NCBI GenBank assembly: GCA_907163375.1
Contig: CAJQUW010003595.1
Span: forward strand, 124,001 to 188,000
DNA length: 64,000 bases
Direction of reading: 5' to 3'
Origin: Prostheceraeus crozeri
Lineage: Eukaryota > Platyhelminthes > Polycladida > Euryleptidae
The translations under genes were made by a program, and so were the position numbers. This document shows positions 57,601-64,000 of the stretch, piece by piece. Every line of letters begins with the position of its first letter. The first letter of the stretch is position 1. The notes beneath the pieces were generated by a model that had not been told where the DNA came from, did no database searches, and was given only the letters and a program-made list of their open reading frames with translations.

Positions 57601-60497
57601 TAATAAAAATCAATTACGGGCACTTGCAATAACAGGTAGAAAGTTCTCAGTAATTGCATGCATATCACAAGAATCTGTGAAGGCATATGCTCAATGGCTA
57701 ACGTTTGAAAGATTCACTTAAAATGCCTCCTGGTCTACAATTTCCAAAATGAAATAAGGTCCCGATTGTGTTTTTTATTAAAAGGCCAAACTTAACATTT
57801 CGACCATCTGAAGTTGCCATCGTCAGAGGTCTATTTAGTATCTAAATTCCTGCATGAGATTCAAATTGCAAAAAACACAAAAAAACGGCAGTAAGCTATA
57901 CAGCACAATACTAAATGAACAGTGAAGAAAATCAGCAGAGGGCAATTCCGTAAATAACGCACGGACGTCATCTTTCGGCGCTACAGAGACTACTATTAAA
58001 TATTTGAAAAGTGATTAATATTCAGACTAATTTGGCATGGTATGGTGCAATATTCATGGATGAAGTCGCATTGCTTCATGACGAGAAATGACGACTATGT
58101 GTCAGAGCGTCCGTGCGTTATTTATGGAATTGCCCCAGATATCTTGAGACTCAATAAACAAAGCAAGAAGTTACAACCCATAAACTAAGGAAAATGAGAC
58201 TTACTTACCAACAATGGCATTAGCAACTGTTCTTGGAAACTTTAAGCAGCCACATGAACCATCCCAATTGAATTGGCGTAGTACCTCATCGACAGCAACT
58301 CGCCTGACGCAACGAAAAGTACATTTTGAAGCGTCATCTCCTCCCAGGCCAGACAAAATTGTAACCTGAAAATGAGAATCATTCGATTACTTGTTCATGA
58401 CATAATACATGAAGATTATTGCGGACGACAAAGATTTTCGAACGAATCGCGCCTAGGTTTGTTTTGTAATCCCTGTTCAAAACTACGAAATCGTGTAAAC
58501 AACTGTGGGCCCATAACTCATTTGTGAAATCCATCATCACATTTCAACCACCCTACCTTCAATTCAGTTTATATGATTCGCGTTTCATAGCATCATGCAT
58601 GATTGAATGAGAATGTCATTTAAAGGATTTAGGGGAAATAAAAATTCATTGATGATATAATCCTCATGTATAACAAATGGGGGATGCACCCGATTTAAAC
58701 ATTTCAAATCCGATAAGATTTTACCGGACTTAAAAATTAAACTGAATTAGTTATATACTTCAACATTATGCAAGTAATAACTGGACAATAAAGTTACATG
58801 CTGTAGAAGCTTTGCTGCATATTTGCTTAGCAAAGCGAAATTTATTCAGGACTGGCAGCAATAGAATTGACTTTAATCGGACAATGGCTAAGTCACAACT
58901 ATAATTTCCAACTTTTCTCAGCTTCACGAAATTCCGAATGACTCTACAGAATCGAATGAGACCGAGGCTTATATGGCACTAGTTTTTCGCAATTGCGAGC
59001 ACTCACTGTATATTATAATTATCTCTTTCTAATCAATGATCAGTCATGATCAAATCAAATCCATTTTTCAAAATCAATATGTTATTTTCAAGCTGAATTT
59101 TATCTGGGCGAAATGCACAATTTTACTTATAAAACTTCTCAATAACCACCGCATTGTTACTGAAAAGTTGAAAAGTACAACGCTGTGGATTACTAGGAAT
59201 CATTTTGAAAATTGAAGAGCTATCACTTGCATTTTGAGATACTTCCACAATAAGTCCCATTATGATCATGAAAAATGAGTAATCGAAGTTTCTCTAATAC
59301 CTTCCTTCTTTAGATTCCTTTTGAAGATGGCAATTTACAGAACATTTTAGAAATACTTGTGTTCCTAATTTATCATAGGCCTACTTTTTAGTTAATGATC
59401 CAATGTCTCTTCACACAGTATATGATCATGTATTTTAAACGATGAAATATCAATATCATACCAGATTATTGAACCAGTCTGTCGGTAGATTTGTTGAGCA
59501 CATTTACTTCAATAAAACGATGAATGATTGACATTACAGTTAAAAACAAGCTGCTAGAGATTCCATGCTTACACTTATTTTGATCGCTGAATATTTATGT
59601 GCACACTTGCGCCTTTGTAATGATCGATTGTGAGTTGCGAACTTATGAGAAAAAACACGACCGTAAACAGAGGAATGTGACACATTTTTTCTTCAACCCT
59701 TTCATTCGTTTTCTTAAAAACCTTTTCAACATAAATAATAAAACGAATACTAGAAAACATTATCTTTTCTATCATGTACTCACCAGATCCAGGAACAAGC
59801 GCTGAGTTCCACGAATATCAGACTCAAGTTGAAGGAGTTCATCCACAGATGTAGCAGGCAAGCTGTTACTGAATGTTGCCACTGCTGCTTCAGTTGATCC
59901 TGTTCGTAAATTGGCTTGCATAAGCATCTCCATCATTGCTCTTTGTTGACTTAGGAGTTCCTCATTTTTCTTATGAAGAGATGTTAGTGACACACTCAAT
60001 ATGTTCAACTTTTGTACTACGAACTGTTCAAAATTAAGCTTCTTCTTAAAAGTAGGACGATTTGGTGAAGCGGCTGATGCACTATATGAAGGTTGACTAG
60101 CCTGCGAAATATCAGTTTCTAAGTTTGAGTTGACAATTTCATCGATGGGTGGTAGCTCTACCGAAGGTTCGTTTAGAGTTATGCCGGATTTTTGGCTTCT
60201 CCTTTCATTATTAGCATAATTACCTTTCCTCTGATTTTCTATTGACGTAGATCTGATTTGATTTTTTTTGGGAGGCTCGTTCTCACTTTCACTAACGCTG
60301 GTATTGATAACGTTCAAAGGCTCATACGCCATCCTTTTACCACTATGTATAATCGGTATTCTTATCAATAGGTCTGTGATGCGTTTGTTCTTTTTTGTCA
60401 TTAAGTCAATGCAACGTTCTTCAGTCACCTCCAAGTCAATAACACTTTTACCTATTTGTAGTATACCTTTTACCAAAGCTGTTGTCTCAACCAGCAT
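54617..60497 (-). CDS. DUF4806-type protein, three coding exons
   Basis: Exons on the minus strand: 60497-59784 (714 bp, donor GTGAGT), 58365-58209 (157 bp, TTTTCAG / GTAAGT) and 54801-54617 (185 bp, CTCAACAG, ending TAA). Phases join exactly (0, then 1), giving 351 residues from the first ATG. Residues 1-70 are mixed charge. About 70-175 is Ser/Asn-rich and probably disordered. About 175-210 is a predicted coiled coil (KLNILSVSLTSLHKKNEELL). The rest matches DUF4806: SVDELLQLESDI, LSGLGGDDASKC, DEVLRQFNWDG, then IFGSIKRAIKST. Exon 3 has KAKRVR, a possible nuclear signal, and an acidic end. DUF4806 proteins have no established function and often occur near mobile DNA. The first ATG coincides with the edge of a transposon, so upstream coding sequence may be cut off. 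Confidence 0.75.
54990..55802. repeat. CTCGGTCAGAGGACA motif cluster in intron 2
   Basis: The 15-mer CTCGGTCAGAGGACA, or its start, occurs at about 55001, 55020, 55201, 55413, 55758 and 55783, and in inverse form at about 55178, 55360 and 55390. Two blocks of about 195 bp (55000-55195 and 55200-55395) are tandem copies sharing GAAACTCTTCGG and CATTTGGGTT. It is probably a non-autonomous DNA element with repeated ends, of unknown family. It lies in the large intron of the DUF4806-type gene. Confidence 0.65.
56267..57047. mobile_element. TA-target DNA element with CCCGGGT repeats
   Basis: Ends CCGTATTTACTCTAATAGAA and its inverse (TTCTATTAGAGTAAATACGG), with TA at both borders. Both subterminal parts hold several copies of TAGAACCCGGG and GAGC(A/G)ATCTGAATTAATAG. 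Inside, 56462-56620 on the plus strand is open and reads RLDGSKDDLIECFKAGHPCH, then an acidic tail to a TGA. LDGS-(E/K)D-x-x-(I)-x-C-(F/L)K is a phrase I associate with C-termini of pogo/Tigger-like transposases, which also use TA targets. This suggests an internally deleted relative. It lies in intron 2 of the DUF4806-type gene. Confidence 0.62.
57520..57546 (+). repeat. Penelope-type terminal stem-loop
   Basis: CTGAGGAT, stem GGTCG/CGACC around TCAG, then GAGACATG. Same layout as the stem-loops at 8504-8528 and 51678-51706. Probably a scrap of a Penelope-like end. Confidence 0.45.
57798..57826 (-). repeat. Penelope-type terminal motif
   Basis: On the minus strand CTGACGATGGCAACTTCAG is followed by ATGGTCGAAATGTTAAG. 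This is a common phrase at Penelope-like element ends. The internal stem is imperfect here. Confidence 0.5.
57940..58135. mobile_element. Short MITE with 28-bp inverted ends
   Basis: Left end GGGCAATTCCGTAAATAACG continues CACGGACG. The right end is its inverse with one change. About 196 bp, no gene and no clear target duplication. It sits in intron 2, about 75 bp from exon 2 of the DUF4806-type gene. Confidence 0.7.
58366..59783. other. Intron 1 of the DUF4806-type gene
   Basis: Bounded by GTGAGT at the 59783 side and TTTTCAG at the 58366 side. No further exon, repeat or RNA gene noticed in it. Confidence 0.6.
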
Positions 60498-60498
60498 A

Positions 60499-62426
60499 GT
60501 TGTTGGCAATCCTTCAATATCTTCTCTCAATCAACATAGCTGATATTGGCATAACTTCCATATTTGTGGACAATCTCTTTATAACTATCTGAAATCGGCA
60601 TTGCTGTTGTCATAACCAGCACAGTTGTTGGCAGTAGATCAGATATCTTTACTTTTAGCTTGAAAGTGACGGATATCATGATTATCAAAAAGATCGGGAA
60701 TCACTGCCCATGTGAATATCGTAGTCTATTTTTAATTCAAATATTTTTTACCAATATGTTTTTTTAATGTGTCCAGCAAACATATAATGTAACAAAATGG
60801 TGCATCCAGTCTAAAATTGGTGTATAGATTATCAAGTTAGTATGCCTACTTTATTGTTTACTTTTAAGTTGATGAAGTTGATGACACATTTACACGTTGA
60901 TGACACCCAATTTTATGCTCGATGCGAAAGATGAGTGGCAGTTTCTGGCTTACTCTGATTTTCATTCACTCCATTTTTAATACTTTTTTTGCATGGTATC
61001 TTCTATAAGGGAAGAAATTTTGTTTTTACCCCTATTTGAGCTGTGTCCCATAAGATCAAGATAAATTTAGCTACTCGTATGTTCCGCCATTATGCGGTTT
61101 ATTTATAAAATAACGCTGCTCTAATGCCTATATATGCAAAATTTTCAGATATTTTTAGTCATTTAACATTTCGTAAAACAATAAATTACATTAAAGAGTT
61201 TATTGAAAAATATCTTAACTCGACGGAAGTTAGGTAAAGTCAGGCAAAAATGCTTTCGCGTTCACGACAGCGATCGATGTATGTCAGGGTATGTCCAAAC
61301 CAACTGTGGCACTTCGACAAAGTTATTTCGTTGATGTTGCTCATGATGCATCTCTGCAAAATTTGGAGTCGGAGTTGCTGAAGAGTGATTCCTTCTTCAG
61401 TCGCTAACTGCCGGTTGGAAAATTTAAGTTGCAGTTCTTGTGAAGATAGCTGTCTTTTTACTGCACTCTTAAGACATGAGATTGCATTCTCAGTTATGTT
61501 GAGGAATGGAGAATATCGGGGGAGACACTTCACATCATGAATATCACTTAGAAATGGACAGTCGCGGTGGGAAGGAGCGTTATCTTGGATGATGGTTATC
61601 TCATCATCCTCCAATAAGGAGGATACTTCACTCAGAAACGCTGCGTATCCCTCCTTAGTCATCCCTCCTGTCACAAAGACATGGTGTACTAGTCCAAATT
61701 GAGGAGACACCGCCAAAGCAAGGGTAAGGTTTCGGCCTCGCTGTCCATCGACCATTCTCACTGCTCTACTACCTCTTGAGGATCGTCCAAAATTGCGGGC
61801 CGTCCAAACGTTGAACCCACATTCGTCGACGTATATCAGGTTTTTGGTGACACCCGTGGACATCATCCATTGAGCATAGACAGCTCGATCCTCTTTTACT
61901 TCGGAGCTGCTCCACTGAAATGGAACAGAACGCACAAGTTTAAGAGTGATCAAGGCGCCATCCAAACTGCGCCGAATTGTTGTTGTTGAAAACGCTCGGC
62001 CAGGATATTTGTTGAGTAAAAACGATTTCATTTCGTCTAGAGTTGCTGTAGGTTTATCTCCCACAAAGTCAATCAAATCGTCCCTCATTTCTTGTGAAAT
62101 CTTCTTTGGAGGGGGTGCTCCAGTTGGCAAGGCAGTACGTTCGTTGGTTCGTTTGAATTGCATTATTATGCGGTAGGCCGAACGCTGACTAATGGACAGT
62201 GCATCGGCCAATTCAATATAGTCACGACCTTCTACGTATGCATCAATCAAACGGTCACGATCGATCTGGGTGATTCGTGCGCCTGGCATTTTCGATCAAA
62301 TTGATTTGAAAATGACATGAATCCCTTATTATGCAACGTCTAAGGTACCATAGCTAACTGCGATAGAGCAATGATATCTGTAATAAATTATTTACTGACA
62401 ACAAGTATGCTGGTTTTGCCAACAAC
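60499..62426 (-). mobile_element. Tc1/IS630-like transposon with intact gene
   Basis: Inverted ends GTTGTTGGCAA (60499-60509 and 62416-62426) are each bordered by TA. The symmetry continues outward as CCAGCATAG/CTGGCATAG, so the true tips could lie up to 8 bp further out. Inner copies of the same phrase lie at 60617-60634 (CCAGCACAGTTGTTGGCAG) and 62396-62414. It carries one transposase and is about 1.93 kb. Its left border coincides with the first ATG of the DUF4806-type gene. Confidence 0.62.
61240..62289 (-). CDS. Tc1/IS630-like transposase (DDE), intact
   Basis: 349 residues from ATG, uninterrupted. Residues 1-50 hold a helix-turn-helix (LADALSISQRSAYRII). Residues 60-125 form a second DNA-binding region with GRAFSTTTIRRSL. 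The DDE core is IYVDECGFNVW, IIQDNAPSHRD, then LPRYSPFLNITENAISCLK. The last E lies about 30 residues after the second D, shorter than the 34 of Tc1, and the usual NPIE is NITE. Arg/Gly-rich text between (RSSRGSRAVRMVDGQRGRN) matches this branch. It cuts and inserts DNA in the nucleus. The C-terminal 60 residues are not recognised. The open frame suggests recent activity or domestication. Confidence 0.85.
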   Translation of the reverse strand: MPGARITQIDRDRLIDAYVEGRDYIELADALSISQRSAYRIIMQFKRTNERTALPTGAPPPKKISQEMRDDLIDFVGDKPTATLDEMKSFLLNKYPGRAFSTTTIRRSLDGALITLKLVRSVPFQWSSSEVKEDRAVYAQWMMSTGVTKNLIYVDECGFNVWTARNFGRSSRGSRAVRMVDGQRGRNLTLALAVSPQFGLVHHVFVTGGMTKEGYAAFLSEVSSLLEDDEITIIQDNAPSHRDCPFLSDIHDVKCLPRYSPFLNITENAISCLKSAVKRQLSSQELQLKFSNRQLATEEGITLQQLRLQILQRCIMSNINEITLSKCHSWFGHTLTYIDRCRERESIFA

Positions 62427-62560
62427 TATGCCAGTTTAGAAGACCTGGAATTCCTAGCTTGTCAAAATGGTGCTATGATATGCAAATGTTTCCATTAGAA
62501 ATGATAATGACGCAGTATGTAGAAATCTTAATTAGTAGTAAGCAAGTGACAAACACTCGA
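62427..62560. other. Flank that may hold the displaced 5' end of the DUF4806-type gene
   Basis: On the minus strand this flank reads DKLGIPGLLNWH directly up to the transposon border, in the frame that would continue into MLVETTALVKG of the gene if the transposon were absent. An AG (CATATCATAG) lies a little upstream. Suggestive only. Confidence 0.3.
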
Positions 62561-62564
62561 CCGG

Positions 62565-62760
62565 CGCCCCCCCCCTCTGGAACGGCAGAGTGTCGTGGTC
62601 GGCCGCCGTGGTGCTTCGGGTCTGAGTCCCCCCCCCTCTGGCACGACAGAGGTTGTGGTCTGTCGTGGTGTGCCGGCCAGGTGGGTTCCCGTTCACAACA
62701 TGTTCGCTGACTCCCCCCCCCCCTCGAAAACGACAGAGTGTGAGACTCGGGTGAGTTGGT
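62565..62760 (+). repeat. Poly-C/CTCTGG repeats
   Basis: CCCCCCCCTCTGG(A/C)ACG(A/G)CAGAG recurs at about 62570, 62629 and 62712 (the last as CTCGAAAACGACAGAG), with TCGTGGTCGG-like sequence between. GC-rich, unlike the neighbourhood. The same poly-C phrase appears in the 480-bp repeats to the right. Confidence 0.65.
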
Positions 62761-62879
62761 CCGACCGCCTGGTTGACGTGGGCGACCGTCTAGGTTGACG
62801 TGGGCGACCGCCAGGATTAGTCTTGAGGCTATAGTGTGTGATGTTTTTGGTGCAATCTGCTGAATGTTGGGTTGTAAAA

Positions 62880-64000
62880 TGGGTTGTTTCGAGTGGAAGG
62901 AGTGGTCGGATGAGAAAACGGAGGTCGGATTCGTGTTCAGCGTGAAATTCTGCATCGGTAGGGTGAGTTTCAAGGCAATCGGTGAGAAAAAATTTTTCTT
63001 CAAAATTTTAACAGAGTTAGAATTTGGGACGTTTTGGTGTGTAGCGCCCAAACGAAGCATCGGATGAGAAAACGGAGGCCAGATTCGGAATCTACGTGAA
63101 ATTTTGGGTTAGGAAGGATGTTTCCAGCGAAATCGGAGAGAAAAAATTTTCACTGACGCCCCCCCCCTCTGGACAGCTTGCTTCGATTTTGGCTTTTAGT
63201 GGACGGATTTTGTCGTGCGATAGCTCGTTTGAAAGCTAAGAGTGAGACAAATTCAGTGAAAGAATCGGCTTGTTCCTATCTGTCTTCGTTTAGATGTGAG
63301 ACGCCATTTAAGATTTTGGGACATTGGCGAAAAACGACAGAGTTAGAATTTGGGACGTTTTGGGCTGTAGCTTCAAAACGAAGCATCGGATGGGAAAACG
63401 GATTTCAGATTTGGAATCAGCGTGAAATTCTTTATCTGTAGGGTGAGTTTCAAGTCAATCGGAGAGAAAAAATTTTTCTTCAAAATTTTAACAGAGTTAG
63501 AATTTGGGACGTTTTGGTGTGTAGCGCCCAAACGAAGCATCGGATGAGAAAACGGAGGCCAGATTCGGAATCTACGTGAAATTTTGGGTTAGGAAGGATG
63601 TTTCCAGCGAAATCGGAGAGAAAATATTTTCACTGACGTCCCCCCCCCTCTGGACAGCTTGCTTCGATTTTGGCTTCCAGTGGACGGATTTTGTCGTGCG
63701 ATAGCTCGTTTGAAAGCTAAGAGTGAGACAAATTCAGTGAAAGAATCGGCTTGTTCCTATCTGTCTTCGTTTAGATGTGAGACGCCATTTAAGATTTTGG
63801 GACATTGGCGAAAAACGACAGAGTTAGAATTTGGGACGTTTTGGGCTCTAGCTTCAAAACGAAGCATCGGATGGGAAAACGGATTTCAGATTTGGAATCA
63901 GCGTCAAATTCTTTATCTGTATGGTGAGTTTCAAGTCAATCGGAGAGAAAAAATTTTCAACATTTTTCGAAAAAACGACAGAGTTAGAATTTTTTGCGAT
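62880..64000 (+). repeat. 480-bp tandem repeat running off the window
   Basis: ACAGAGTTAGAATTTGGGAC recurs at 63011, 63339, 63491 and 63819, which gives a 480-bp period with an inner half-unit offset of about 328 and 152 bp. Copies in the full period are almost identical, including the CCCCCCCTCTGGACAGC tract (63157 and 63640). About 2.3 periods are visible. Open frames here are repeat artefacts. Confidence 0.85.

Noticed and set aside
62459-63067. Frames of up to 195 residues around the C tracts
   Set aside because: They run through poly-C and tandem repeats, with low-complexity translation and no homologous motif.

Overview
This is nuclear DNA from an invertebrate animal, probably marine; I cannot name the species. 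It is AT-rich. Spliceosomal introns with GT-AG borders and matching phases are visible, as are tRNA-derived SINE heads and transposon families typical of invertebrate genomes: Tc1/mariner, hAT- and piggyBac-like MITEs, Penelope-like elements, BEL/Pao fossils and REL-type LINEs. No bacterial-style operons are present. Host genes are few and sit in a dense bed of mobile DNA.

Layout. 1-6.4 kb: BEL/Pao fossils, a decayed reverse-transcriptase element with a zinc-knuckle/nuclease tail, and a tRNA-like gene directly at its 3' end. 6.8-11 kb: a GC-richer coding-like scrap and a small Penelope-derived foldback with a 13-bp target duplication. 11.2-12.1 kb: an intronless secreted leucine-rich-repeat gene (LRR1); its inverted paralogue (LRR2) lies at 27.8-28.7 kb. 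12.87-22.81 kb: an unusual structure bounded by inverted clusters of a TCGACAC motif. It holds two opposed arrays of a 191-bp tandem repeat (about 3 and 24 copies), and between the arrays three exons that splice in phase into the C-terminus of a protein with a ubiquitin-protease-like His box. 23-31.2 kb: foldback MITEs, a hAT-like insertion dated by its empty site in the opposite arm, a complete Tc1 element with an intron, and a second Tc1 element. 31.2-44 kb: largely empty except for a decayed jockey/CR1-group LINE and a second fragment of the reverse-transcriptase family seen at 3.7-6.3 kb. 44.7-54 kb: a piggyBac-like MITE, a perfect inverted pair of intact DD41D mariner-type transposons (each 2071 bp), a truncated Penelope-like element and a tRNA-derived SINE.

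54.6-60.5 kb (minus strand): the best host gene, three coding exons whose phases join exactly, encoding a DUF4806-type protein of at least 351 residues. Its introns carry several small repeats. An intact Tc1/IS630-like transposon (349-residue transposase) ends exactly at its first visible ATG. From 62.5 kb to the window end there are poly-C-rich repeats and a 480-bp tandem repeat that runs off the edge.

The most unusual parts are the 9.9-kb satellite-bearing element, the perfect 4.2-kb mariner palindrome, the reverse-transcriptase family with a restriction-like endonuclease tail, and short Penelope-type terminal stem-loops at five separate places.
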